64,000 nucleotides of DNA, from positions 1 to 64,000 of the forward strand of contig NZ_FNGO01000006.1 of NCBI RefSeq assembly GCF_900103135.1, read 5' to 3'. Source of the stretch: Halarsenatibacter silvermanii. GTDB lineage: Bacteria; Bacillota; Halanaerobiia; Halanaerobiales; Halarsenatibacteraceae. Shown here piece after piece: positions 17,177 to 25,390 of this stretch; positions within the stretch are counted from its first letter, which is position 1, and the number at the start of each line of letters is the position of its first letter. Under the pieces are notes generated by a model. The model made no database searches. It worked only from the letters and a program-made list of their open reading frames with translations, and was not told the DNA's origin. Made by a program: the position numbers and the translations under genes.

Positions 17177-18271
17177 ATGGGATTAAATCCGTTTAAAAAA
17201 ATAAGAGGTGAAAAACTTACCGCCATCGATTTCGGCCATCACAGCATCAAATCTGTCCAGGGACGAAGCCGCGGAGGTGAGGTTAAAATACTGGGCGGAG
17301 TGGAAAAAAGGCTGCCGGAGGCTGCTATAAATCAGGGCAGGATTGAAGATGTATCTCAGGTGGCCGAAACTCTTGAGGAGCTCTTCCGGGAGCTTCCTTC
17401 CTCGCCGGGCAAAATAATATTCTCTCCGGTCTGCGGCAGAGAATATATCCGCCGGATTGATCTGCCGGATATGCCGGAAGATGAGCTGAAGGATGCAGTC
17501 GGCTGGGAGATAGAGAAATATCTGGATCAACCCCCCGAGACCACCGCCTATGACTATATAAAATTGAGCAAAAATGGCAGCGGACAGGTACTGCTGCTGG
17601 TTGTACTCGATCGCAGTGAGCTGAAAAAATACGAGCAGGTTTTCCAGAAAATTTCCTATCCTCCTCAGACTGCCAATATTCAGGATCTGGCCCTGGCTTC
17701 TCTGGTGGCCTATCAGGGAGAATGTGAAAATGACTTCATGATATTGAATATGGGTTCGCAGAAAACAAGAATAGTAATTGCCCGCAGTGACAATTTCTTT
17801 TTGAGCAGGACAGTGGAGCTGGGCGGCCAGGATTTTACCGAAGTACTGAAAAAAACCGGGCTGAGCGGCGAAGAGGCTGAACGGGAAAAAAGAACCAGAG
17901 AGCTTATTATGAATGTGGACGAAGTAGAGCCCGAGGAAATTGATATAGATCTTAGCTTTACAGAAGTGGATGACAAAGGCAGAGAGTTGATCCCGCTGGC
18001 TGACGAGCTGGTGGCGGAAGTGAGCAGATCGCTCGATTTTTACAGCAGCCGACATGCGGGTGAATCGCTGGAAAAAATATTTTATACCGGCGGCGGTTTT
18101 GCTCTCAAAGGCCTGGGCGATTATCTGAACGATAATGTAAAACCACCTGTTCAGGCTCTGCCATCCTTTGCCAGGTTTAAAGGTAATCCGCCCTCTGAAG
18201 CTGGCTCGGGCAGCAGCATGGCAGCAGCAGCAGGACTTTTGGTTAGTGAGGTGATGCATAATGAGGGTTAA
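17177..18271 (+). CDS. pilM: Actin-like pilus assembly protein PilM (cluster 2)
   Basis: This is a 364-residue PilM paralogue with TAIDFGHHSIKSVQ at the first nucleotide-binding region, ILNMGSQKTRIVIA at the second and FYTGGGFALKGL near the C-terminus. It shares the start pattern and layout of the cluster 1 PilM. It ends overlapping pilN by 11 nt, the same coupling as in cluster 1, which points to duplication of the whole pilM-to-pilQ block. GGGAG precedes the ATG. Confidence 0.93.
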   Translation: MGLNPFKKIRGEKLTAIDFGHHSIKSVQGRSRGGEVKILGGVEKRLPEAAINQGRIEDVSQVAETLEELFRELPSSPGKIIFSPVCGREYIRRIDLPDMPEDELKDAVGWEIEKYLDQPPETTAYDYIKLSKNGSGQVLLLVVLDRSELKKYEQVFQKISYPPQTANIQDLALASLVAYQGECENDFMILNMGSQKTRIVIARSDNFFLSRTVELGGQDFTEVLKKTGLSGEEAEREKRTRELIMNVDEVEPEEIDIDLSFTEVDDKGRELIPLADELVAEVSRSLDFYSSRHAGESLEKIFYTGGGFALKGLGDYLNDNVKPPVQALPSFARFKGNPPSEAGSGSSMAAAAGLLVSEVMHNEG

Positions 18272-18782
18272 TCTATTCGATGAAAAGAAGGTCCGGCGCA
18301 AAATTAGATGGTCCAGGATCTTAACCGCGGTGCTGGTTATAGCATTTGTAATCACACCCGCAGCGCATTTTTATTCCAATCATCAGGAGCTTGCAAGTCT
18401 TAGAAATAGAAGTCAGAGCCTGGCAGTTCAGCTCGATACACTGCGGGTAGAAGAGGAAACCTATTTTGAGCTTCGCGAAGAAATAAGTGAATTTGAAATG
18501 CCTGAAGAAATAATCATTTCCCGGTACAGGCTGCGCGGTCCCATGCAGGAATTCGGCGAAATAATGCCCGAAGAGCTGACACTTACCCGCATGGATTACA
18601 GCGATGGGGACATGATGCTGGAAGGATTTGCCAGCGAGATAGAGATGATTTTAGAACTGGCCGAAAATATTCACAAATCTGAAATTCTGGGACTGGAATC
18701 GCTGAGTCATTTTCGCAGAGGGGATTACGTTGAATTTACAATGGCTCTCCATTTTGATACCAGAGAGGAGCTTTCCCGATGA
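18261..18782 (+). CDS. pilN: Pilus assembly protein PilN (cluster 2)
   Basis: The 173 residues open with MRVNLFDEKKVRRKIRW, the PilM-binding peptide, followed by a transmembrane helix at about 20-39, a short coiled coil and a periplasmic domain. ATG at 18261 lies inside the end of pilM, and the stop overlaps the pilO start by 4 nt. Beyond the N-terminus the sequence differs considerably from PilN1, so the two frames probably assemble separately. Confidence 0.87.
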   Translation: MRVNLFDEKKVRRKIRWSRILTAVLVIAFVITPAAHFYSNHQELASLRNRSQSLAVQLDTLRVEEETYFELREEISEFEMPEEIIISRYRLRGPMQEFGEIMPEELTLTRMDYSDGDMMLEGFASEIEMILELAENIHKSEILGLESLSHFRRGDYVEFTMALHFDTREELSR

Positions 18783-19312
18783 GGAACTTAAATAGAAGAG
18801 AGAAAATTTTATTAATAGTTATTGTTTTTCTGGCGGTGACAGCCGGTTATTACTATCTTGTCTATCAGCCGATGGAAGAAGAAAAAGAGATGCTGGCTCA
18901 GGAAATTACCATACTCAACAGCAGTATTGCCAGTTCTCTGGATAGAATAGTACAAATACCCGAGCTGGAGGAAAAACTGGCAGATCTGCACCGGGAAAGA
19001 GAAACTGTCCTGGAGATGGGTTATCGCGATTCCGAAGAGGTTTTGGCCCGATTGAATTCTTTTTCGAGTCAGTCAGAGATGACACTTGACGGTTATCAGC
19101 TGGGCAGTGCCAGTGATGGTTATCCCTTTAATTTGAGCGGAAGAGGAAATTATATTCCTGTACTGAAATTTATTTGGTTGATAGATGACTGGGATTATCG
19201 GCTTGAGATGGAAGATTTCACCCTGACTGCAGAGGGCGAGAACGGAGAATTGCTGGCCGACTTCGATTTTTTCTTTCATCAGCATGAAGATATTAGAAAG
19301 TATCTGGATTAA
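18779..19312 (+). CDS. pilO: Pilus assembly protein PilO (cluster 2)
   Basis: This 177-residue bitopic protein begins MRNLNRREKILLIVIVFLAV, comparable with RFSKREKLFLLAGFLIV of PilO1. A coiled coil covers about residues 35-75 and a C-terminal domain contains LSGRGNYIPVLKFIWLID, matching the PilO core pattern. ATG overlaps pilN in an ATGA arrangement. Its end is followed 31 nt later by the pilP-like gene. Confidence 0.86.
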   Translation: MRNLNRREKILLIVIVFLAVTAGYYYLVYQPMEEEKEMLAQEITILNSSIASSLDRIVQIPELEEKLADLHRERETVLEMGYRDSEEVLARLNSFSSQSEMTLDGYQLGSASDGYPFNLSGRGNYIPVLKFIWLIDDWDYRLEMEDFTLTAEGENGELLADFDFFFHQHEDIRKYLD

Positions 19313-19343
19313 TTTTGATAGACCAGAGGGAGGAGGGAGGAAG

Positions 19344-19823
19344 ATGAGAATAACGGGATTTACTTCAATTTTGCTGATATTAATTTTAATCTTTGCTTTC
19401 CAGCTGGCAGTATCTGCTTCTTCGTATGAAAATGAGGAGTATGAAGTTATTATAGAAGAAACGCTTAAAGAGGCGGAGGCTGAAGAAGAATTTGATGGAG
19501 AAGAGTTCGAATTGAATGGAGAATTGGAGCTTTTGCGTGATCCTTTCGCCTATTATGGCAGAATAGAGGCAGAGGATATAATTGAAGAAGAAGAGGAGGA
19601 GGCCGAAGTTTTTCAGCCGGCCGCAGCTGTCTCAAAGCCTTCATTTACCATCACCGGAGTATTGCAGCGTGAGGGAATGATGGTGGCTCTGGTAAGAAAA
19701 GGATCGTCAGTGGAAATGATCAGATCGGGGGAGGCGATAGACGGCTATAGACTGGTCGGCTGGCAGGACAGGGAAGCTATTTTTGAAAAACAGGGTCAGC
19801 GTTTTAATCTGTCGCCGCAATAA
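19344..19823 (+). CDS. pilP: PilP/GspC-like periplasmic linker (cluster 2)
   Basis: This 159-residue protein has a signal or anchor helix (about 3-27), an acidic linker, a RDPFAYYGR segment and a C-terminal beta domain starting FTITGVLQREG. The layout parallels the 9051 gene, including the DPF motif and a final FEKQGQRFNLS that resembles FEKEGETFYLS there. ATG at 19344 is chosen for its GGAGGGAGG site; the upstream in-frame ATG at 19284 lies inside pilO. It presumably bridges PilNO and the LysM secretin. Confidence 0.75.
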   Translation: MRITGFTSILLILILIFAFQLAVSASSYENEEYEVIIEETLKEAEAEEEFDGEEFELNGELELLRDPFAYYGRIEAEDIIEEEEEEAEVFQPAAAVSKPSFTITGVLQREGMMVALVRKGSSVEMIRSGEAIDGYRLVGWQDREAIFEKQGQRFNLSPQ

Positions 19824-19850
19824 AGATAAACCAGAATAGGAGGAATTAAT

Positions 19851-19886
19851 ATGCTTATTATAGAAAAGGGGGGGCTGACACCATGA
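19851..19886 (+). CDS. Possible 11-residue leader peptide upstream of pilQ2
   Basis: AGGAGGAAT lies just before an ATG at 19851 that opens an 11-codon frame (MLIIEKGGLTP). Its TGA at 19884-19886 overlaps the pilQ2 ATG at 19883 in the ATGA manner. The ribosome-binding site is as good as that of pilQ2 itself (seven G at 19868-19874). It could couple or meter secretin translation. No protein evidence exists. Confidence 0.4.
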   Translation: MLIIEKGGLTP

Positions 19887-22456
19887 GACATTTTATCAGA
19901 GAAAGCAGGCTGAATAAAATTTTAACCGGTCTTTTGATCGCCGCTTTCATCCTGACAACAGTGATGCCGGCAGCTGCTTCACCCGGCAATATAGATTTAG
20001 AATATCGCAGCACTGAAATTCAGGATGTGATCAGATCGCTGGCCTTTGTAGCGGGCGAAAATATCGTTGTTGACGATTCAGTTCAGGGAGAGGTCACCGT
20101 TCAGCTGACAGGGATGACATTTGAAAGAGCGTTGGATCATCTATTGAGAATTAAAAACCTGGAAAAACACAGAGAAGATGACGTTTTGATAGTCGCAACC
20201 AGCGAACGAATAGATGAACTTTATCGCGAACTGGAAAGAGGTCTGGTGTCTCTGGATTATCTGGGAGCTGATAAAGCAGCAGAAATAATTAGAGAGCTCC
20301 AGCCGGGGATAGATGTTCAGGTTTTGACCGGACAGAATCGGCTGATCCTGAGAGGTTTTGCCCATCAGATGAAGGAAACTGCTGATTTGCTGGCTGATAT
20401 CGATCAGCCCGAAGAGCGCGAACAGGAAGTTGTAGAGGTTCATCGTCAGAGCCCGGAAAATGTTGCCGAAGAACTGCGCGAGCTTTTTCCCGGCTTAACC
20501 GTCCGTCCCAGACCGGGAACCGGGGATGTAATTATCCACGGCCGGCCCGATACAGTCCTTCAGGCAGTTAATCTGGTCGAGTTTTTGGATGTTCCCGATA
20601 GGGATATCGAAGAAATTTACCGTCCAAAAAGAGTCAAAGCCGATCAGCTTTACAGCCATATAACCGGTCTCTATCCCGAAGAAGCACTGGAAATAAATAT
20701 GCGTGAAAATGTAATCTTTTTACACGGCAGCCCCGCTGTCGTAAATGGTGCGCTGGAGATGCTGGAAAAACTGGACGAGGCAGAATTTATCGAGAGCAGC
20801 CTGGCCTTTCAGGCCGATTATATCGATGTAGAAGATCTGGTGGAAATTTTCGCAGAGCTCGATCCCGATCTCAGAGTATCCAGCAGCCAGGGCGGACGCA
20901 GGATTGTATTGAGAGGTGAAGAAAATTCGGTACAGCTGGCAGAGGAGCTGATTAATTCTCTGGATGTACCCCGCAGGCAGGTAATGCTTGAGGTGCGCAT
21001 CGAAGAGGTATCTCACACCCTGCTCAAAGAAAGAGGCATAGATCCAGATGAAGTCGGCAATTTTACAACATTCGGCGTCGATTACGACGATGATTATCTG
21101 CCGCGAAGATTCGATATGGAAATACCGGCCGATTTTTATAAGCTTCTGGATGAAACAGATTCCTCGCAAACTCTGGCCCATCCCCGCTTGATGACGCTTG
21201 ACGGTGAAGAGGCCAGCCTGGTCATAGCGGATTTAATCCCCTATGAAGTGATAGAATACGATGGAGATAGAGAAATAAGCAGCATCGATTTTGAAGAAAA
21301 AGAAGTAGGTATCACCATGGAATTTGTACCCACCATAACCCGTGATGACACGATTACCCTGGATATCAGGCCGGAAGTCAGCACCCTTATACAGGAAGGT
21401 CCTGAGCTGACCCCACCTCAGGTTAGATCCCGGGAGTTTCACAATATAGTAAACCTCAGAGATGGCCAGACCTTTGCTGTGGGAGGTTTGATCCACGAGG
21501 AAATACAGGAATTGAGCAGGAAGTTTCCTGTGCTGGGAGATCTGCCGGTGCTGGGCACAATCTTTTCCTATGAACGGGAAAGAGACGTCAAAACAGAGAT
21601 CATAATATTCATAACACCCAGAATTATCGATCTGGATGAAGGTCTACCCGATCATTTGAGTGAATTGGGAGCACCGAAGTTGAGGGATTATGATGAAAGA
21701 GGCTATAGAATAGAAGAGGACAGTATGTTTCGAGAGGAGATTGAAGAAAGAAAGTCGGAGGAAGCTCTAGAAGAAATTATACCCGCCGAGGAAATTAAAG
21801 CTGATGAGGAAATAAAAGAAGAACCTAAAGCCGAACGGGATGAGAAAAGAAAGCCCTTGAGTGAAAGAATAGATCGGGTACTGGAAGAACAGCTCGAAAA
21901 ATATCGTACTCCGGATGAAGATGATGAAGCTGACATGAAAGATGAAGAAAAAGAAGATCAGGATGAGATTGTAGATGAAATTATGGATGCCAAAACTGAA
22001 GAAGAAATGGACCTTGATGAGGAAGAGATGGAAATTATAACAGAAAATCTGATGGATGAAGATCGCGACAGAAAAGAATTAAAAGAAGATGATATTACCA
22101 GGGAAAGACTGCAGAAAATAATTTTCCGTTCCCGTTTAAATCGAAGGACGGACTGGCCTGAAGAGGTGGAGTATACCTTCCTCTCTGATGAATTTATAAG
22201 ACAGAATGATCTGCAGGAAATGTTCGGAATGGAAAGCGATCTGGAGTATACCCGTGAAAGCCAGCGCGGCGATCTGCTTTACACCGTTACCCTGCCGGGT
22301 GAGATGGTTTACCGGCTGGGAGATAATGAGACGCTGGGAGAACTGGCCGACAGAAGCGGGATTTCCGCAGAGACCATTCTGGCAGCCTCGGGTATGACAG
22401 CTGATGAGGTAAGCGGCGGAGATCTGGTAGTTATTCCCTGGCCCAAACTGAAGTAA
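19883..22456 (+). CDS. pilQ: Secretin PilQ with C-terminal LysM-like domain (cluster 2)
   Basis: This 857-residue secretin has a signal peptide (about 1-33), an STN-type domain with ENIVVDDSVQGEVTVQL, further N-type domains and the secretin core. The signature VGGLIHEE and PVLGDLPVLGTIFSY lie near residues 534-570. A long acidic linker (about 610-740) follows. The last 50 residues (VYRLGDNETLGELADRSG onward, ending VVIPWP) match a LysM peptidoglycan-binding module. The sister secretin at 9621 carries SPOR at this position. ATG at 19883 has a run of seven G upstream. It would be the outer-membrane pore for cluster 2. Confidence 0.92.
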   Translation: MRHFIRESRLNKILTGLLIAAFILTTVMPAAASPGNIDLEYRSTEIQDVIRSLAFVAGENIVVDDSVQGEVTVQLTGMTFERALDHLLRIKNLEKHREDDVLIVATSERIDELYRELERGLVSLDYLGADKAAEIIRELQPGIDVQVLTGQNRLILRGFAHQMKETADLLADIDQPEEREQEVVEVHRQSPENVAEELRELFPGLTVRPRPGTGDVIIHGRPDTVLQAVNLVEFLDVPDRDIEEIYRPKRVKADQLYSHITGLYPEEALEINMRENVIFLHGSPAVVNGALEMLEKLDEAEFIESSLAFQADYIDVEDLVEIFAELDPDLRVSSSQGGRRIVLRGEENSVQLAEELINSLDVPRRQVMLEVRIEEVSHTLLKERGIDPDEVGNFTTFGVDYDDDYLPRRFDMEIPADFYKLLDETDSSQTLAHPRLMTLDGEEASLVIADLIPYEVIEYDGDREISSIDFEEKEVGITMEFVPTITRDDTITLDIRPEVSTLIQEGPELTPPQVRSREFHNIVNLRDGQTFAVGGLIHEEIQELSRKFPVLGDLPVLGTIFSYERERDVKTEIIIFITPRIIDLDEGLPDHLSELGAPKLRDYDERGYRIEEDSMFREEIEERKSEEALEEIIPAEEIKADEEIKEEPKAERDEKRKPLSERIDRVLEEQLEKYRTPDEDDEADMKDEEKEDQDEIVDEIMDAKTEEEMDLDEEEMEIITENLMDEDRDRKELKEDDITRERLQKIIFRSRLNRRTDWPEEVEYTFLSDEFIRQNDLQEMFGMESDLEYTRESQRGDLLYTVTLPGEMVYRLGDNETLGELADRSGISAETILAASGMTADEVSGGDLVVIPWPKLK

Positions 22457-22469
22457 TTGGTCTAAAAAG

Positions 22470-22532
22470 GTGCCCCTGACAATTTGTAATTGGCTGATAA
22501 AATAAAGATTTTGATCCGGGGCACTATTTTTT
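22470..22532 (+). terminator. Possible terminator after pilQ2
   Basis: GTGCCCC (22470-22476) pairs with GGGGCAC (22518-22524) across a long 41-nt loop and is followed by an almost pure T run. The long loop lowers confidence. A TATAAT at 22552-22557 follows but has no good -35. Confidence 0.45.
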
Positions 22533-22629
22533 TCTAAGATAACCGGGACAGTATAATATAATTAAATTACTCCCCTAAAAAGGAGTGTTAGAAAAGGTTT
22601 TCATTAGGTCGTACAGGAGGGGACTTAAC

Positions 22630-24168
22630 ATGTTTCGGAATAATGAAAAGGGTATAGCCTTGATAATGGTTTTGATAATGCTGGCGGTGGTGGGTGTTCT
22701 GGCTGCCATGCTTTTAAGCAGTGCCAGAACTCATTCAAATATAGCAATGCACGAGGAGAACATGTCGAAAGCTTTTCATTCGGCTGAGGCTGGCGTGGAG
22801 TTTGTGAAGGCTAATATATCTGATGTTGTGGTTGCTGCTAATGAAATAAATGATGTTAACGACGGAGATTATTACCTGGCATTTGACGGTGACGAAATTG
22901 TTTTTGATTATATTAATAGTGGAGAAGGTCATGTTAGTGATGAGGAAGATAAGTGGCGGAGAAGCGATATATTTGCTCTGTTAGAAGATATTAATGATAT
23001 TGACGACTTTGATATTGACTTTAAAATAGAAGTTTTAGACAATGATGGGGATATTAAATTACTTTCTACAGGCAGATATTTTACAGGTGACAATAATAAT
23101 TATTATAAAGAAGAGATAGAATTTGAATTGGCTTACGCTGCCGGCGCTGGAAGCGGAGGGTTTTTAGGGATTACAGGAAATGATGAAGTTTATCTGATAG
23201 GTCCAGATACTGATTGGAAAAATTTTGGTGATGAGACTCCTATACTAGAAGAAGGAAAATTTCAAGGAAATATATATGGAGGAGCCTGGGATGGTAATAA
23301 TTTGTTATTAGCTGGTGATGTGGCCGGGGGTAATAATATATTTTTTAATGATGCCTTGACAAAAGATGCCTGGGAAGCAGAGCATTTCAAAAGCGACGGT
23401 GCAAATCATATAAAAGATATAATTTATTGTGAAGACAGCGAAAGATTTTATAATATAAATCACAATGGTCGCATTCATGAAGCATATTTTGATGGTACAG
23501 AATGGCAGAATAATGTTTTGCACAATGAACCGGGATTAAATCTTGGTAATGTTAGATCAACACTTGGTCAGGATAAGTTAGTATTTGTTGAACGAGGTGG
23601 CGGGGGTACAAATACTGTATACACTTATGATATAAATAATGATGAATTTCATGAATTTAATCCTTCTTATTTTGAAGATGCAAATGATGTTGCCTATGGT
23701 AAAGATGATAAAATAGACAGGTTTGTCGCTGTTGGATATGAAGGGAAAACGGGCGAAATATATTACTCAGATAATGGTGAAGATTGGCATCTAGCTACTG
23801 ATACGGGATGGGGTTGGGAAATTGAAGCAGTTACCTGGACAGGAAAAAGATTTGTAGCTGTAGGTCATTCAGGTCATATAGCTACTTCTACCGATGGAAA
23901 AGTCTGGGATGAATCTGAAAGAGTTACCGTGCCATATACTAGAAAATTGACAAATGTAACTGGAGATGGAGATTTTGTTATCGCCTCTTCTCAGGATCCT
24001 TATTATGAAGGTGTAGGTACAATTAATGTTTCATTTGATGGCGGAATCAATTGGGATGGTTATGATGGCAGCGTATATGGTGATATTCCTGATTTTAAAG
24101 ATATTATTAGCGTAGGAAAAGGAAGTGGGAGCCCGGAACCATATCTTAGTTCCTGGAAGCAATTATAA
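22630..24168 (+). CDS. PilX-like prepilin fused to an Asp-box propeller-like domain
   Basis: This 512-residue protein has the leader MFRNNEKG followed by mature IALIMVLIMLAVVGVLAAMLL, a class III signal with no Glu at +5, and an AEAGVEF segment typical of PilX/GspK-type N-domains. After about residue 185 the protein changes to a repeated S/T-x-D-x-G-x-x-W pattern: YSDNGEDW near 378, STDGKVW near 420 and SFDGGINW near 468, with more degenerate copies earlier. These are Asp-box (BNR) motifs of beta-propellers. Such a domain at a pilus tip would be a binding head, comparable in role to PilY1. AGGAGGGG precedes ATG 22630. The C-terminal half is AT-rich. Confidence 0.72.
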   Translation: MFRNNEKGIALIMVLIMLAVVGVLAAMLLSSARTHSNIAMHEENMSKAFHSAEAGVEFVKANISDVVVAANEINDVNDGDYYLAFDGDEIVFDYINSGEGHVSDEEDKWRRSDIFALLEDINDIDDFDIDFKIEVLDNDGDIKLLSTGRYFTGDNNNYYKEEIEFELAYAAGAGSGGFLGITGNDEVYLIGPDTDWKNFGDETPILEEGKFQGNIYGGAWDGNNLLLAGDVAGGNNIFFNDALTKDAWEAEHFKSDGANHIKDIIYCEDSERFYNINHNGRIHEAYFDGTEWQNNVLHNEPGLNLGNVRSTLGQDKLVFVERGGGGTNTVYTYDINNDEFHEFNPSYFEDANDVAYGKDDKIDRFVAVGYEGKTGEIYYSDNGEDWHLATDTGWGWEIEAVTWTGKRFVAVGHSGHIATSTDGKVWDESERVTVPYTRKLTNVTGDGDFVIASSQDPYYEGVGTINVSFDGGINWDGYDGSVYGDIPDFKDIISVGKGSGSPEPYLSSWKQL

Positions 24169-24187
24169 ATTAAAGGAGGCCATTTAG

Positions 24188-24544
24188 ATGAGATATTTGC
24201 ATAATCAAGAAGGCTTTTCTCTTATAGAAATATTGGTCGCCCTCACTCTGGGAGCGTTGCTGGTCATGGCCTTTTCCGGTGCTTTTTCAGTCGGCTTCCA
24301 AACTGAAGCGAGAATGGATGATAGATTGGAGACCAGGCGTGTTATTGATAATGTCATTGAAGAATTAAGAAATGAGGATCTGAGTGGTGTGATAGATGCT
24401 GCTTCGCTAAAAAGTAAATTGGTAGATGATTATAATATTGATCAAGAAACATTAAACGTAACAGAAGTAGATAATAATTTATACTATATCAAAATTGAAA
24501 TTGAAAACTACAGCACAGAAGCCCTGGTGGCGGCGGGTAATTAA
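24188..24544 (+). CDS. Minor type IV prepilin, PilV/GspI-like
   Basis: This 118-residue prepilin has the leader MRYLHNQEG and mature FSLIEILVALTLGALLVMAFSGAFS with Glu at +5. The remaining 80 residues are a small acidic domain. It is preceded by AAAGGAGG and lies 19 nt after the propeller-bearing prepilin. The cluster of three consecutive prepilin genes suggests a tip or priming complex. The family subtype is uncertain from sequence alone. Confidence 0.82.
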   Translation: MRYLHNQEGFSLIEILVALTLGALLVMAFSGAFSVGFQTEARMDDRLETRRVIDNVIEELRNEDLSGVIDAASLKSKLVDDYNIDQETLNVTEVDNNLYYIKIEIENYSTEALVAAGN

Positions 24545-24597
24545 GGGAGAAGTTGAGGGCAAAATAGAGTATTAATCTTTGGAAGCAGGTGAACAAT

Positions 24598-25110
24598 ATG
24601 GACAAATTAAAGTATTTCTCAAAAAATCAAAGCGGTTTAACCCTGATAGAGCTCATCATATCCATTGCCATAATGGGGGTTGTAATAGCCCTGGCTTCTA
24701 CGATGATTATACAGGCTTTTAATTTGGCCCCTGTGGGGTCGCGCAGGATGAGCGCGGGACAGCTGGCGGAAATGCATATTACCGAGATATCTCGCTATAT
24801 CAGGAATGCAAGAGTAAATGATAAAATCTCAATTTCGGTGGCGGTGGATAATGTATATGACGGAGAAGTTACAATCGGCAGTGATAATGAAGATTATTCT
24901 GAAGAAAACTTTGGACAGCCTTCTAAACTCGAACTAACTTTTTATGATCAAAATAATGAAACTATAACTTTTTATGACATCACCGGCTTTAAAATGGAAT
25001 ATAAAGATAATGATAATAATGGCAGATACAGTTACGAAATTGAGCTGACAAAAGAGGTCGATAATGAAGCGGCAGCGGTGAAGGCTATAATCTCACCGCG
25101 CAATCAGTAG
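24598..25110 (+). CDS. Minor type IV prepilin, PilW/GspJ-like
   Basis: This 170-residue prepilin has a 13-residue leader ending SG and mature LTLIELIISIAIMGVVIALASTMII with Glu at +5. ATG 24598 has AGGTG 6 nt upstream. The soluble domain has a GFKMEYKDNDNNGRYSYEIEL stretch reminiscent of PilW/GspJ calcium-binding loops, which is a suggestion only. It is the last of the minor pilin set; no terminator is obvious directly downstream. Confidence 0.82.
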   Translation: MDKLKYFSKNQSGLTLIELIISIAIMGVVIALASTMIIQAFNLAPVGSRRMSAGQLAEMHITEISRYIRNARVNDKISISVAVDNVYDGEVTIGSDNEDYSEENFGQPSKLELTFYDQNNETITFYDITGFKMEYKDNDNNGRYSYEIELTKEVDNEAAAVKAIISPRNQ

Positions 25111-25173
25111 AGACAGCAAAATTGATCAGCAGAGCCAGTTAAAAATTTGCCCAAAAAATTGAGAATAAAGGAC

Positions 25174-25200
25174 GAAACTTCTTCAGCGCCGGCAGCAGGA
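25174..25200 (+). repeat. 27-bp interspersed repeat, copy 1
   Basis: A 27-bp sequence beginning GAAACTTCTTCAG and ending GGCAGCAGGA recurs exactly at 26978-27004. It is GC-rich within AT-rich spacers. Here its AGCGCC (25185-25190) can pair with GGCGCT (25213-25218). Confidence 0.7.
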
Positions 25201-25274
25201 CCATTTAAAGCTGGCGCTTCTATAAATAATTAGAGAATCTAATAAGAAACATAATATAAAAAATAAAATCAAAC

Positions 25275-25302
25275 TTGAAATTTTTATCTTGTATGGTAAT
25301 TT
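25275..25302 (+). promoter_or_regulatory. Possible promoter for the barrel-like protein gene
   Basis: TTGAAA (25275-25280), a 16-nt spacer and TAATTT (25297-25302), preceded by TGG as an extended -10, lie about 90 nt before the start at 25391. The -10 itself is weak. Confidence 0.35.
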
Positions 25303-25390
25303 AATAAACAAGATTAATGAACTTTGTTAATAAATATCATTGCGCATCGATTCAAAGGCAGGCCAAATATCATTTAGGGGGTCAAAAAAA

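Noticed and set aside
17183-18355. A 390-codon minus-strand open frame
   Set aside because: It lies wholly opposite pilM2/pilN2, has no family features and reflects codon bias of the real plus-strand genes.
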